A DNA stretch of 64,000 nt from Helianthus annuus (GCF_002127325.2 NC_035439.2:138013901-138077900), one strand, 5' to 3'; shown: positions 1 to 11,095, counted from the first letter of the stretch. The notes: generated by a model not told the origin, from the sequence alone. Numbers and translations: made by a program.

Positions 1-780
1 ATAATTAACCTATGGGCTAATAACTGACGTCTGCAGAAAACTGTCACGTCCGTCAAATCAACTGTCCTTTCAAATTCAAATCTCAGCGGTTTCGCCACCC
101 AACACATGAAGCTTGGAACCTTTCAAGCCTTGAAGCCTTTAAGCTAATTAAAAAATTGCACAAAAGTCAGACGCCTTTGGGGTTACACCACAAATGCCTC
201 TGACTTTGGGGGCTGATGACGTGGGTAGCTCAAGCTTAATAAACTAACAATAAGTGCAAAGTAGCTTAAAGGGTTAAATGGTTAGAGGTTTCAAGTAGAC
301 AACCAACTGTAGTGAACACCAAAAAGCATGGAACAGTGTCACGTCCCATCACACTTTACGTGTGACTTCTCCCACTCAGCTGCAAAAGGGGCACATGAGA
401 AGTGACATCCTTTTACCCGCAGGTCCGAAGCCTTCAACCTACCAAAAATGGTAACTTCCTCACTGCATCACTGGATCACTAGTCAAAGGTTTCTACTCCT
501 GGCTTACTCTTTCCCTATAAATGACCACACTTGGTCATTCAGCCAAACATTCCGAAATCTGACCCTCCCTCTAGAACTTGTACTTTGCATGTTATATTCT
601 TCACATACAAAAACACTATCACATTGCACGTTCTGGGTTGAACCTCTTTCAACCTTTAATCCAAAGCAATTGATAGAAGAGTGATCCGACCCTGCGTATT
701 GCATACGTAGGGAGACCCCACGACCTACGTTAAGCAAATCAAGAAACACCGTTAGTACACCCCTTCGGCCGTAGGGTTAC
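1..780 (+). promoter_or_regulatory. Promoter- or LTR-like sequence with TATA box, identity unresolved
   Basis: A TATA box (CCTATAAATG, about 515-524) is followed by a pyrimidine-rich leader and a short palindromic stretch near 690-710 (GCGTATTGCATACG). Upstream lie ACGT-core motifs, for example GATGACGTGG near 217 and GTCACGTCCC near 339. The architecture is like the U3-R-U5 part of an LTR or the promoter of an integrated pararetrovirus. The left edge of the window cuts it, no partner LTR or primer-binding site is visible, and no ORF above 82 codons looks real. Confidence 0.3.
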
Positions 781-1177
781 CGATGAAAATAAGAAAATAA
801 AATGTAAAAGTGGCTTGGGATTGGGCTTGCTCGAGACATACTTTGCTTCATTGGTTAAGCCCATATATAATTACTTGAATCATTTGCATTGTTTAAAACT
901 TCTAATGGGCTCTACTTTCCCCTTCGTGCAAAATCTTGTTTTTCTAAGATGATATATAACTTTTTTTGCTCATCTAAATAAAATACCAAATTACTTTCAA
1001 CTTTTTTATGTCTTTAAACTTTTTACTTTTAGTTGATTTGATAATTTTTTATCTTACGGTTATCTAATTCAAAATGAGTCCTACTCCCTAACACGTGAAG
1101 GATTCACATACAAATACATAAATAATATTTGATTTTGTCTTCTAGTAGTAACCCAAATTCAAATTGTAGCCACTTAT
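781..1177. other. AT-rich intergenic stretch, nothing recognised
   Basis: Low-GC sequence without a credible ORF, repeat boundary or RNA gene. It ends at the TTA target duplication of the next element. Confidence 0.5.
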
Positions 1178-1180
1178 TTA

Positions 1181-2104
1181 GGGTGAACGGGGCGCCTGCG
1201 GGGAGGGGTGCGGTGAGTGAGTTCCCCGCTCGGGAATATCGCCGCCGATCCCTCGGGGAGGCTAAGCGGAGAGTGGGAAGCGGGTTGTGTTCACCGATGA
1301 GATGTGTATATTTTTGACCGTTATTTTTATATTTAAACGGCTATATAGCCTTTATTATATATTAAAAACAAATCTCCTATACCCTATAAATACTAACCCA
1401 CTTCAATCTTTTTATTTTTCAAACCCAAAACAACTCCCTCTACATTACTCTCCTAAACCCTTCAACTCATCTATTTTTTTACCCAATCTTTAAAAAAAAT
1501 GGATTCCGAGTGTTTGGTATGTTAAAGGCGAAGTGGGGAATACTAAATCGTCCAATGCGTTCCAAAACGGTGAAAAAGATAAGGTCCATCGTGTATACGT
1601 GCATTATTTTACATAACATGATTATAAAAGACGACGGGAGGGCGATAGCACCAGTACACATTTGAGATCCTCCAGTCGAACCCGTCTTCGATGATACTGC
1701 TTTTAGCGAGCTCATTGACGAAGAAACGCATTGGAGACTAAAACACGATCTCGTTGAGCATCTCGGATGTTTAGATCTACTTCACCTTGAAGCGAATTCT
1801 GACGACGAGTAGTTTGTTTTTTTATTTTTCTAGTTTGAATGTAATTTTTATTTTTAATTTAATGAAATGTCTTTTCTTAAATTTTATTTAATTTTTATTA
1901 ATATTTGTTTAATTTATAATACATGCATAATTACAACAAATAAAAAAACAAAAAAAAAAAAGCAAATCCCCCAAGAGAGGAGTGTCGCCATCAAATTGAG
2001 GGTGTGGGGGGGGGGGGGGTTAAGTGGGGAGTTGACGTGGCGCGTGTTGATTGGCTGTGGGTAAGAGAGGTCACTCCCCACTTAGAGGAGTGCCCCTTAC
2101 ACCC
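1181..2104 (+). mobile_element. PIF/Harbinger element, internal deletion derivative
   Basis: The 924-bp segment is flanked by TTA on both sides (1178-1180 and 2105-2107), the usual PIF/Harbinger target duplication. Its ends are imperfect inverted repeats: GGGTGAACGGGGCGC at the left and GTGCCCCTTACACCC at the right. Inside are a TATA box (CCCTATAAATAC, about 1381), a leader, and the C-terminal remnant of a DDE transposase. A run of G lies near 2007-2020. The centre of the element, including most of the transposase, has been lost, so it could move only with help from a full-length relative. Confidence 0.8.
1513..1812 (+). pseudogene. PIF/Harbinger transposase, C-terminal fragment
   Basis: One frame reads FGMLKAKWGILNRP followed by IRSIVYTCIILHNMI and a short acidic C-terminus ending in a TAG at 1810-1812. 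This is the recognisable end of plant PIF/Harbinger DDE transposases (Plant_tran / DDE_Tnp_4 type, related to the domesticated ALP1 protein). The first aspartates of the catalytic triad are absent because the upstream part is deleted. A TGA at 1663-1665 breaks the frame just after the VHI motif. The ATG at 1499-1501, in the expected place after the element promoter, is in another frame, so no functional protein is made. Confidence 0.75.
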
Positions 2105-2179
2105 TTACTACATATACATTTTCAAGTTCAGGGAATAGTGCCAGGCAGCTTGCCTGTCAGTTCCCTATTGTACCAACCA

Positions 2180-3120
2180 ATTTTTAATTTAATTTTACTC
2201 ACACTTTAAAATTACGGTTTCGTCCTTTGTTAAAATTACGTTTTTGTCCCCAGTTTAAAATAAATTTATATTTTTGCCTCTAGCTCAAAATTACGCTTTT
2301 GCCCTCAGTTCAAAAACCCTTTTTTAATTTTATTCCCAGTTTAAAATTACGGCTTCGCCATCCGTTTAAAATTACATTTATGCACCTAGTTCAAAATAAA
2401 GTTATGTTTTCCCCTTAGCTAAGAATTACGATTCTGCCCTCAGCTCAAAATAACGTTTTTGCCCACAGCTCAAAATAAAATTATGTCCCCCCCCCAGCTC
2501 ATAATTATGATTTTGCACTCAGTTTAAAATTATAATGTCGCACCCAATTCAAAATATATTTATGCTTTTGCCCTCTGTTCAAAATTATGAGTTTGTTCCC
2601 GTTTCAAAAATTGCGATTTTGTTCCCACAGGTGCCTAGCACTTCCCCATTGGTCCAGCAAAATTACGATTTTCCCCCGTTTAAATTTACAGTTTTGCCAT
2701 TTGTTTTGTTTTTTCCCGTCCATCCTAATTACGATTTTTCCCACGGTTTCAAATTTATAGGTTTGCCATTGTTTTTTTTTTTTCCTGTCAAATTATGATT
2801 TTGCCCCCAGTGTAAAATTATAGTCATGCTTTCGTTTTAGTTTTTTTTAATCTATGGTAGTGTTTTGTTTTAATTGTTGACTCGGTGTAATTTTTATTCG
2901 TGTCAGGCGGTTGCGTGACACACGCTCATTTGTCCTCAAAAATTACAATTTTGCCCCAGTTAAAAATTATAGTCTTTCCATCGTTTTAGTTTTTTTACCA
3001 AAAGTATTGATAGTGTTTTGTTTTAATTGGTTTTCTCGATGTAATACTTTTTGAGATCGTGTTATAAGTAGTATGTACAAGTAACCGAAACACAGACGTA
3101 TATAAAAGAGAAATATTTGG
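2180..3120. repeat. Degenerate array of about 25-30-bp AT-rich units
   Basis: Units of the form AAAATTACGATTTTGCCC followed by CAGTTC or a variant recur dozens of times with much decay and variable spacing. The array includes short T- and C-runs. No ORF in it looks coding; the 87-codon frame at 2535-2798 is just the repeat translated. The block ends at a Helitron-type 3' terminus. Confidence 0.65.
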
Positions 3121-3126
3121 CTTAGT

Positions 3127-3156
3127 GCCCCGCAACGCGGGCGGGGCAAAACCTAG
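3127..3156 (+). mobile_element. Helitron-type 3' terminus
   Basis: A 7-bp GC stem (GCCCCGC at 3127-3133, GCGGGGC at 3141-3147) is followed six bases later by CTAG and then T. Hairpin plus CTRR before a T is the standard plant Helitron 3' end. The 5' TC end was not located. Confidence 0.5.
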
Positions 3157-3327
3157 TTGTATATACATAGTTGAATGGTTGATGAATAGTAACTTTATTT
3201 TTATAATAATATATAGTTTTTTATTGTTTTATTATTTAATATATTATAATAGTTTATTATTATATTTACTTTTAATAACATATTTTTCTTTTTTTAAACA
3301 TATATTTACTTTACCTTTTTTTAATAA

Positions 3328-3358
3328 CTAGGATTGCGACCCGCCGCAATGCGGCGGG
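3328..3358 (-). mobile_element. Helitron-type 3' terminus, minus orientation
   Basis: On the minus strand a perfect 8-bp stem with a 3-base loop (plus-strand positions 3340-3358, CCCGCCGC / AAT / GCGGCGGG) is followed by eight bases and CTAG before a T. This is the strongest of the Helitron-like ends in the window. Confidence 0.6.
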
Positions 3359-4549
3359 GATTCTTTAGTTATAACTAAGTCAATCTAGGACCCGCACGTT
3401 ATGTTAAACCTGTCAAACGGGGGAAAAATAGACGATGTAAAAACGTTCACCCAAACACGCACGTTGCGTCATGTTAACTCACAAAATTTAAAACGAAACG
3501 TAAAACCGTTAAACCAAAGACGCACGTTGCGATGTGTTAAGTCACAAAATTTAGAACCAAGCATAAAGCGAAAAATTTGCGGAACATGAAAACTATAAAG
3601 GATCAAAGTTGAAAGTAAAAAAAGTTGTGAGGATAGATTGTAAAAGATAAAAAGTTTTGGGTTAAAAGTTAAAAAAAATAGTTTTGGGTTAAAAGTAATT
3701 TATGAATTACTTTTGGGTGAAAAGTAAAAAAAATCAATTTTTTTTGGAAAACCCCCAAAACCAACGTTACGACAACCATATGCGTAACCAATTTTTCTTT
3801 GAAAACCCCTCAATGCACACTCCGCATTGCGGTGGGGAGTAAAACGGTGTGTCAAATAGTACTAATGTCACACAACCGTCATCTACCACCAACACTAACT
3901 CGACCTACGATATGCGTGTTGCGACAAACCTGTCAATTATGGAAAAATAGATGTAAAAACGTTGAACAACACATGCACGTTGCGTCGTATTAACTCAAAA
4001 AATTTAGAACTATACGTAAAACGAAAATTTGCGAAAGATGAAAAGTACAAGTGACAAAAGTTGCGAAGTTAAATTGCAAATAATGAAAAGTTTTGGGTTA
4101 AAGTTAAAAAACAAATTATGTAGGGTTAAAATTGGAAAAGATAAAAACCTTTTGGTTAAAAGTAAAAAAATCAACTTTTTTTTTTGAAAAACTTACAAAG
4201 CACAATGTACAAATGCTTATGCACAAAAAACTTGCAAACTTATATATGGAATAATTGTTTTTTTCTTTTTTTTGGACATATATTAATTTATCGATTAATT
4301 TGATACTTCTTTAATAATTTACGTTTATAATTTTTTTCTAAAAACTTAGGTAGATACTTGTGCTTGATTTCTTTCCTTGACATTCTGTTATAAGTTTTGT
4401 TAAAAACGAAGTTGTACTCAAAATAAAATATTTATTCGGTATCATAAACGGTACGATGATAAACTAAATCGTTCTAATGGTTTGACTTTCTAAAAAACAT
4501 GTTTTATTTTCAAATCACGTTTGTTTTACATTATTATTTGTTCGCTTTC
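3332..4549. repeat. Helitron-like interior with internal repeats
   Basis: The segment lies between two outward-pointing Helitron-type 3' ends. It contains repeated blocks built around GCACGTTGCG and TTAACTCACAAAATTTA (near 3460-3560 and 3970-4010) and AAAAGTTTTGGGTTAAAAGT. No helicase or replication-initiator ORF is present. It may be two non-autonomous elements placed head to head. Confidence 0.4.
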
Positions 4550-4576
4550 ATCGCAACGCGCGATATAAAAAACTAG
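4550..4576 (+). mobile_element. Helitron-type 3' terminus
   Basis: A 5-bp stem ATCGC / GCGAT (4550-4554 and 4560-4564) with loop AACGC is followed by eight bases and CTAG, then T at 4577. Confidence 0.5.
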
Positions 4577-4770
4577 TTAACAAATTAAATTCTATGCTAA
4601 AGTAGATACCTAAATGGTGCATTAAGACCATGTCACCATAGCCACTTTTAATCACAAAAGAGTGTAACGGTTAACCCTTGTTCATACCTCTTCAATGATT
4701 ACTTAATGGTTTTCAAATAATGTAACAATAATTAAAAAAACATAGATAAATTCATTAGAATTAAAAAAAA

Positions 4771-4800
4771 CTAGTGCTATTAAATCCGCGCGTTGCGCCG
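4771..4800 (-). mobile_element. Helitron-type 3' terminus, minus orientation
   Basis: Read on the minus strand, a GCGC-AAC-GCGC hairpin is followed by a short AT-rich spacer and CTAG before a T. A second, similar GC-rich block (CTCGCGTTGCGCC) lies just inside. The near-duplicate segments around 4805-4915 and 4928-5035 (ATAGAG, A-run, GATATGACC) follow it. Confidence 0.45.
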
Positions 4801-5059
4801 GAAATCCTCGCGTTGCGCCGTGGATGGGTATTAGTTTGTTTAACTTTGGTACACTTGTTATAGCAACCAATAGAGAAAAAAATAAAAAAAAATCATGATA
4901 TAACCAAAAATATATCGACACAGCGGGAAGTTGATTGGTATTGGTTTGTTTTGCTACGTCACCTACACTCGTTACAACAACATATAGAGGAAAAAAATCT
5001 TGATATGACCAAAAAATACCGACACGTGATTTACATCAATAAAAAACAAACGCAAGTTG

Positions 5060-5336
5060 TGTAAAATATATAAAAAAACACATAATACACATAAAAAACC
5101 ACTAAATAACACATATAAAAAAAACCCTTTAAAACAATTACGTACTATTTTGTATTGTATACTATTCATTCAGTTTCTATTTTAATAGTATACAATTATG
5201 TAAAATATATAAAAAAACACATAATACATATAAAAAACCACTAAATAACACATATAAAAAACCCTTTAAAACAATTACTTACTATTTTGTATTGTATACT
5301 ATTCATTCAGTTTCTATTTTAATAGTATACAATACT
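5060..5336. repeat. Tandem duplication, period 139 bp
   Basis: The unit beginning TGTAAAATATATAAAAAAAC at 5060 is repeated from 5199 with only a few changes. It includes the stretch TTTTAATAGTATACAAT that closes each copy. Two copies only. AT-rich and non-coding. Confidence 0.8.
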
Positions 5337-5395
5337 ATATTAACATTTCATTTAAATGGAAAAAAACATAGAAAATAAAAATAGAATATTTCACT

Positions 5396-5878
5396 CTACT
5401 CTTCATCACGAAGACCATATTTATTCTTGATGCGTTCACGTAACTTCAAAGCTAGGTCATGTTGCGGTCCTGGAGTAGTGGGGTAAGATCAACCGCCATT
5501 TGTGCATCCTTTCTTAGTTGAAGGCATTCTTGTTGATCCTCATCTTGTTTTTGCCTATTCTTTAAACATTGTCTTTGAATGTCAGATAATGCTTCTAGTC
5601 TTTGATGCAGTTCTAAAAAGCGTTCGTCGTAGTCGACAATGGACGCCTAAAACGTTCTTTTTCCGTTGCCCTTCCACCCTCCTCCCGATCATACATGGGA
5701 GTTCTTCATACGTTGAATTTTCATCTTCGTCAAACTTGTCCTCGATATCATTCAAGTCAATATTAACTCGAGCGTTTGAAGACAGGCTCGCGTTTTGGGT
5801 GGACGATGAGGATTTGGACTTCTTTAACTTTCGAGTCTTCTGTAGCGAGACGAGATGCCATTTTGAGCTCTTCCTCAA
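5396..5878 (-). pseudogene. Broken C-terminal part of a Myb/NAM-associated-type protein
   Basis: The minus strand encodes a Ser/Lys-rich linker, an acidic stretch (DLNDIEDKFDEDEN), a MIGRRVEGQRKKN basic motif and, after frame changes, a charged coiled-coil segment (ERFLELHQRLEAL, KNRQKQDEDQQECLQLRK). It ends LKLRERIKNKYGLRDEE at a TAG (5396-5398). This order is that of the C-terminal half of plant NAM-associated / Myb-SANT-like proteins, which include PIF/Harbinger ORF1. The frame is interrupted near 5480 and 5640, and no N-terminal SANT part is seen. Family assignment is by pattern only. Confidence 0.45.
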
Positions 5879-6101
5879 AAGATCCCAATGTTAATGTAGG
5901 TGAACAGGCTGTTCTTTGCTTGGAATTTTATCAAAGCTTCTTGTTGGATGTGAGCATTGTCCTGGCCATTATCCCTACCATCCTTCAAACGGGTGTAGTA
6001 GATGAAAATCATCATAAATGTACTTTCTATCATCCTTGATTTGTCGTTTTTTTCAACCCTGAGGACCAAATCGCATTCCTATGATGAGAATCCAATATTA
6101 A

Positions 6102-6129
6102 CTAGTTTAATACCCGTCCGGTGGACGGG
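6102..6129 (-). mobile_element. Helitron-type 3' terminus, minus orientation
   Basis: A perfect 7-bp stem CCCGTCC / GGACGGG with a 3-base loop (6113-6129) is followed on the minus strand by seven bases and CTAG before a T, matching the canonical Helitron 3' end. Confidence 0.6.
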
Positions 6130-6327
6130 TTACGCTTACAGCGTAGCAAACAAAGATAATCCTATGCTTATAGTGCCATTTTTTCTGTTGGTGACATGTA
6201 CATTTACCATATAAAACAACTGTTGCATGTCTACAAATTAAATAAAACAGTCAAAGCTTATTGTATCTTTCCGTTAAAGATATATATTATAAACAAAAAC
6301 CCTATACACACGATTCGCTATTAAACC

Positions 6328-6355
6328 CTAGTAGTATACCCGTTCGGTGGACGGG
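6328..6355 (-). mobile_element. Second, related Helitron-type 3' terminus
   Basis: The stem CCCGTTC / GGACGGG (6339-6355) is followed on the minus strand by a short spacer and CTAG. It closely resembles the terminus 220 bp to its left. The base after CTAG is G rather than T, so this copy is less certain. Confidence 0.45.
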
Positions 6356-7784
6356 CGTTTTAGTGTCGTCATGACATAATTTTTTTTTACATTCACATGT
6401 CACATTTACATGTATAACATGCTAAAAACTTGAAAAGGCAATGTTGGAGACAATTTCAATAACTCATATTGCATTGAATCTTTAAGTAGACCATTGACGC
6501 TAAAACATAAGCCAAAGTGTGTGGAATATGAAACATGCATGATCTCTAAACATTGTATCGTTGTGGCTTAGTGGATCTCCCAGGCCTTAGTTTTCCATGA
6601 TATTGGCCATGTCACGTTCAACAACCATAAGTAATAAATCAATATTAACACGCAAATTGCAGCTAAAATAATAATAATTCTCTTGTAATCTTTAAAAACT
6701 TCCATCATTGTAATGACCTTCTAGGAATATTAATATTATTAGCACTCACACAGACTCATCTTGCCATATACTCCACTATGTCAGTTGGTGTCTTGCTCCA
6801 AATGAAAGTTTTCTCTAGTCTCTCAAAGCCAGCCCCCTGCCAATTCTCATCCTTAGCTTCTATGTCTTTTCATTAACACTGCGCAGACCAAATTAATTGT
6901 TCCCACAATGTAATCTAGTAAAAATTAAATCCCTTGGGTTCTTGCCATTTTTCAACAAAATTCATGGCTTCAACCCCTCCTACTTGTACCTCCAACCTTG
7001 CCCAAGCACACCATAACCTGACTCAAATTGACTTCAAAAGGAAGAAAATGGTCATCAAGCAAATCAAACAGTTTCCTACCAATGTATGGTACTAAAAATA
7101 AAAATTTTAAGAGCCAAGTTTAGATATTTACACAAACAATAGAAAAATTAAATAATACCTTGTTAAAACACAAGGTTTTATCTTACTGTTTATTAACCAT
7201 ATTTTGGTAGCAATTACTTCTTGTGTATCCTCATTGCAAGAAACCATAGCAGGTATATTTTCCCTAACATCATCATCACAAATGACCTGAAACCCATAGT
7301 TGCACGATTTATCCTCAAAGTATATAACTAAAAAAAGAGATACTCACTAATCTTCATTGGTCACATCACATGCGTGAGATCAGCCGACATCGGGCGCTTC
7401 AAATTCTTCCTACACACAAGTACACAACATAGGTTAGACAATGTTGAAACAATTGTATGAAAAAATCATGGCTAAACTGAAGGGCAAAAATAGTCAATTA
7501 ACAATGGATTTTGCATAGACAACACCAATTTGAAAGCCGGGTTGCCTGGTTTGGCCTTTATTTTACTTCACAGGCCTATTTGAAGTTGTTTTTAAACTTC
7601 AAATAGATTTGGCCTCAAAGTAGATGTAAATTAGTAATTGACCATCTTACCCATGCCACTAGGTGCTTGTTGCTTCGGTTTCCTAGAGCATATAAAGTTT
7701 TGGCCCCTTTTTCTTTTTTATCTTCCGATTGATGCTCCCCATTATATAGTGCATGCTGATCAATAAATGTTATAAAAAACCCAT

Positions 7785-8450
7785 TAAAGTTCCGGCGTGG
7801 CTAAACATGTTTGACCCGTTTTCTAAAGTTATAATTTTAACCCACGTGTTTACTAAATATGATATGTTTGACCCGTTTACTAAAATTACAATTTCGACCC
7901 ACGTGTTTACTAAATATGATATGTTTGACCCGTTTACTGAAATTATAATTTCGACCCGTTCACTAAAAATGGTAATTTGACTCGATTACTAAAAACGATG
8001 AATTTGACTCGCTTACTAAGAGCGACAATTTTGACATGTTTACTAAAATTATAATTTTGACCAGTTCACCAAAAAATGGTATTTTGACTCATTTACTACA
8101 AAAAAAGAGTTTGACCTGATTACCAAAAAGGATGAGTTTGGCGCGTTTAATAAAGTATCTCCTTCTGACCCGTTTACTAAAAACGGTAACTTTCACCCCT
8201 TACTAACACGGTAAACCTGACCCCTTTACTAAAGATGGTAATTTTGTCCCATCCGCAAAAATGGTAATGTTGTCCCTTTTACCAAAATGCTCATGTGACC
8301 CGGTCACCTAAAAGTGATAATTTAATCCGGTTACTATAAATTGTAATCTTGACCCGCTTAAAAAATGTTGATTTTTACCCGTTTACAAACGCGGTACCTT
8401 GACCCGTTTACTAAAAGATGGTAAATTTGACCCGTTTTGAAGACTACAAA
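7785..8450. repeat. Degenerate array of about 30-40-bp units (GACCCGTTTACTAAA)
   Basis: Units such as TTTGACCCGTTTACTAAAA followed by TTATAATTTCGACCC or NGGTAATTTTGACCC recur about 18 times with decay. The AAAATTA / ATTTTGNCCC core resembles the array at 2180-3120, so the two may have a common origin. Short ORFs here are the repeat translated. Confidence 0.65.
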
Positions 8451-8460
8451 GTGGTAACAT

Positions 8461-8600
8461 TAGAGCACTTTATGTTGCTCTCTAAATTTGACCCGTTCTG
8501 ACCATCTTTTCTTACCCATCTTGTTTTCATATCTTCCAACATTAGAGCACTTTATGCTGCTCTCTAATCGCAGAAGCTACAAATTTAACTAAAAAAACAT
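8461..8600. repeat. Short direct repeat (about 36 bp)
   Basis: The phrase AACATTAGAGCACTTTATG followed by TGCTCTCTAA occurs at 8457 and again at 8538. Otherwise AT-rich sequence. Confidence 0.5.
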
Positions 8601-10397
8601 TGAAAAATTAACAACAAAAATCATTAAATTAAACATCTTTTTAGATAAAGATTAAGAAGTTTAACTAAAAAACATTAAAAATGAACAAAAACCATTTAAT
8701 TAAACAACTTTTTAATCACAAATAAAGAGTACCAGCAAGATTTGAATGGCATTTTATAAAGCCAAAGCAGATGAAGTGCCTTTGCCACCACCTGACATAT
8801 GTTATTCCACAAGATATCTTATCCTAAAAGAAGCTTAGCACACCTTTCTTTCAGTTATTCCTTCTCTGCACAAACAAATATATATATATTTTCTCCAAAC
8901 GTGTTTGTATCGAAACATGAAAACGGTCAAAAACTTACCATAACGCTTCGCCTTAGCCCGGGAAATGTCTTCATTGTAGGTTATAACAGCTTCTTGTTTA
9001 TCAATAGTTGTCGGGCTTGTTTCCATTTTGCAAGTTTTGAATTGGTGTTGATCGATTCTTATGGTTTTTGCATTTTGCTACAGAAAGTGCAGGAAAAAAA
9101 GAGCCAAATTTCTTGAAGATACTATAGCCATGTGTTACTCACCAGAGAAAAAGTCGGTATCATTCATGATCCAGAAGAATAAGTGTCATTGAAGCTTAAG
9201 TAACCACCAAGTACAACTTTAGTGGCAATGATCTATTTTAGCTTCCAGCTATCTAAATACTTTTCACTCTGTTCTTTAAGATTGTCATAATTGTACTTGT
9301 AAAACATAAAAGAAAAGAATAAGGATCAAAGTAAGGTAATCCAAATGACAATGATCATTTGCAATATTATTAGAAATCGTAATTTTAAAAACTTCTAACA
9401 CACTACTCTAGAACTGGTACAACTGAAGGCAACCCACTTGCCGATTACTTTGCGAAAATCGTAATTTCAAAATTGGTTTCATGGAGTATCTCAAACCCAA
9501 CCATATACATCTTCTAGGTATTAATTGATAAAATTTTGAAATGGCGAGTCAGTTAGGTGACTTGAGATTGTGAATTGTTACCTAATGATCGATGATGAAC
9601 GACTTACCAACCCGAGCTCCACTTCATTTCCTTCGAGGTTTCAATTTGAGACCTAATTAACAAAACACATGACTTTAATCTTTATCTGCAATCAAATTAT
9701 CACAACTGCACAATTATAACTACTCATATACATTTTGTACAACACAACCAATAAATAATGGTTATACACTCTTTGCAATTGTGGAAAGTCTACTCAAAAG
9801 TGCAACATTTTTCAATTCATCTTTCCTTTTTTTTAATCGAACTTTCAATATGTAAGTTCATTGAGGCATTAGGTCGAAAACCTGGATAAGGTTGTATGCT
9901 AAAGGAGAATCTAAAACCATACACATCCCAGTTGTTGACTTTTGACCGTTCTTATTCTTATTCGTCGACTCCAGCCCTTCAAATGAAGGAAAAAAAAAAA
10001 CAAAAATTGAAGTGAATAAAAGAAATAACAGATTAACAGTCAATCGTTTCATGGTTAATTAAATACCTAATGATGATGAAACCCTTACTATTTACACGAG
10101 GAACAAAGCTCCGCCGCAATCCTTCGGGCTAAGATTGTACACGACGCCATGGCTTGGTGAGTTAAGAACTTAATTACCTTGAACCCGTGGGTGGAACCCT
10201 ATATCAATTAAATAACCCCTGCTCACTCTGTCAATCGTAGGAGGCATCTACTCTCTTGCATTTTTTATTTGGAGATGGAACCCATAGATTTATGGGTGGG
10301 TGAGAAGCACAAATCGGCAGTTACAGGAGCATTGAGGGAACCGTCGTCAAGGAGAACTCCACTTCAGATTTCCTTCTTGCGCTCATCAATCTATATA

Positions 10398-10700
10398 TAA
10401 CCTCTTCAAACCCTAAAATTAAGGGAGAGTGGGCAGTTGAATTGGCGGTTTACCAGGAGGATTGTAGGCTTGAGTTTTGGAGGAGTTGAGCAAAACCACC
10501 AGCTTGAATTGTGGAGATAATGGGTAGAAAAAGATGGTGGTAACCACCTGTTGAAGAAACTGTGAAGAACTGTTTTGAACTGCCATAGGAGAAGTTATTT
10601 TTTTGAGTTTAAGTGGCTGAGATTTCATCTCAGCAAGATCTAATGGTGGAGAATGATTTGGAAAACAGTTACACTTAATGGGTTCCATATATATATATAT
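10398..10700 (-). other. Weak candidate small ORF with TATA-like sequence, unsupported
   Basis: An 89-codon minus-strand frame (10419-10688) lies here, and TATATATAG occurs on the minus strand near 10390-10398. The predicted peptide has no recognisable domain, is Ser/Pro/Lys-rich, and has no visible splice continuation. Treated as non-coding unless transcripts show otherwise. Confidence 0.2.
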
Positions 10701-10829
10701 AATTAATAAAGCATCTTATGCCGTTGGGTGTATGTTGAATCTGTAGTATAAGATGAGATGATGGTCTAATACATACATGTACAACCTAGCTTGGCTAGGT
10801 GTTAGTTTAACTCGAATGTCTCCAAGACT

Positions 10830-11095
10830 GGGGGGGGGGGGGGGGGCGGTGGAGTGGCGCCCCACCTCCATGTCAGCCAATAACGCCATGATGGCGCCCC
10901 ACCTCCACCCCGTGGGTGCCAGAGGGGGGTGCTAAAGGGGCGCCAAAGGAGCTCTTGTGAGTGTAATGGCGGACGCTAATGAGAGGGCTCTTGTGGACCC
11001 CATATTGCAGATGAGGAAGCCAATCAAAACCCCACGTTTGGAGGGGGCGCCATTCATAGCTAAACCACACGGGTGGCCTAACCATGACCATCTAA
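10830..11095. repeat. GC-rich MITE-like block with palindromic GGCGCC repeats
   Basis: A run of about 17 G precedes GGAGTGGCGCCCCACCTCCA. The motif GGCGCCCCACCTCCA recurs about 40 bp later, and GGGGCGCCA variants lie near 10935 and 11045. The composition contrasts sharply with the AT-rich flanks and is like the GC-rich Tourist-type MITEs elsewhere in the window, but I could not define ends or a TSD. Confidence 0.4.

Larger units (their letters stand above)
6400..10300 (-). other. Exon-like fragments on the minus strand, possible captured gene debris
   Basis: No intact gene is present, but several short minus-strand open segments look exon-like. Around 7085-6965 one reads RKLFDLLDDHFLPFEVN. 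Around 6845-6755 one contains ERLEKTFIWSKTPTDIVEY. Around 9026-8936 an ATG-led segment ends ISRAKAKRYG at a GTAAGT. Around 10130-10100 one reads MASCTILARRIAAELC. Around 9985-9890 an AG-to-GT bounded piece contains NGQKSTTGM. I do not recognise the source gene. The fragments lie inside the zone that starts with minus-strand Helitron ends, so capture by a Helitron is one explanation and an old decayed gene is another. Confidence 0.3.

Noticed and set aside
1129..1317. 62-codon ORF
   Set aside because: It crosses the left end of the Harbinger element and has no coding character.
5502..6214. Plus-strand ORFs of 70-130 codons
   Set aside because: They are opposite or next to the minus-strand Myb/NAM-associated-like pseudogene and have no domain.
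8799..9116. 105-codon plus-strand ORF
   Set aside because: No domain and opposite an exon-like minus segment. Composition is typical of chance ORFs in AT-rich DNA.
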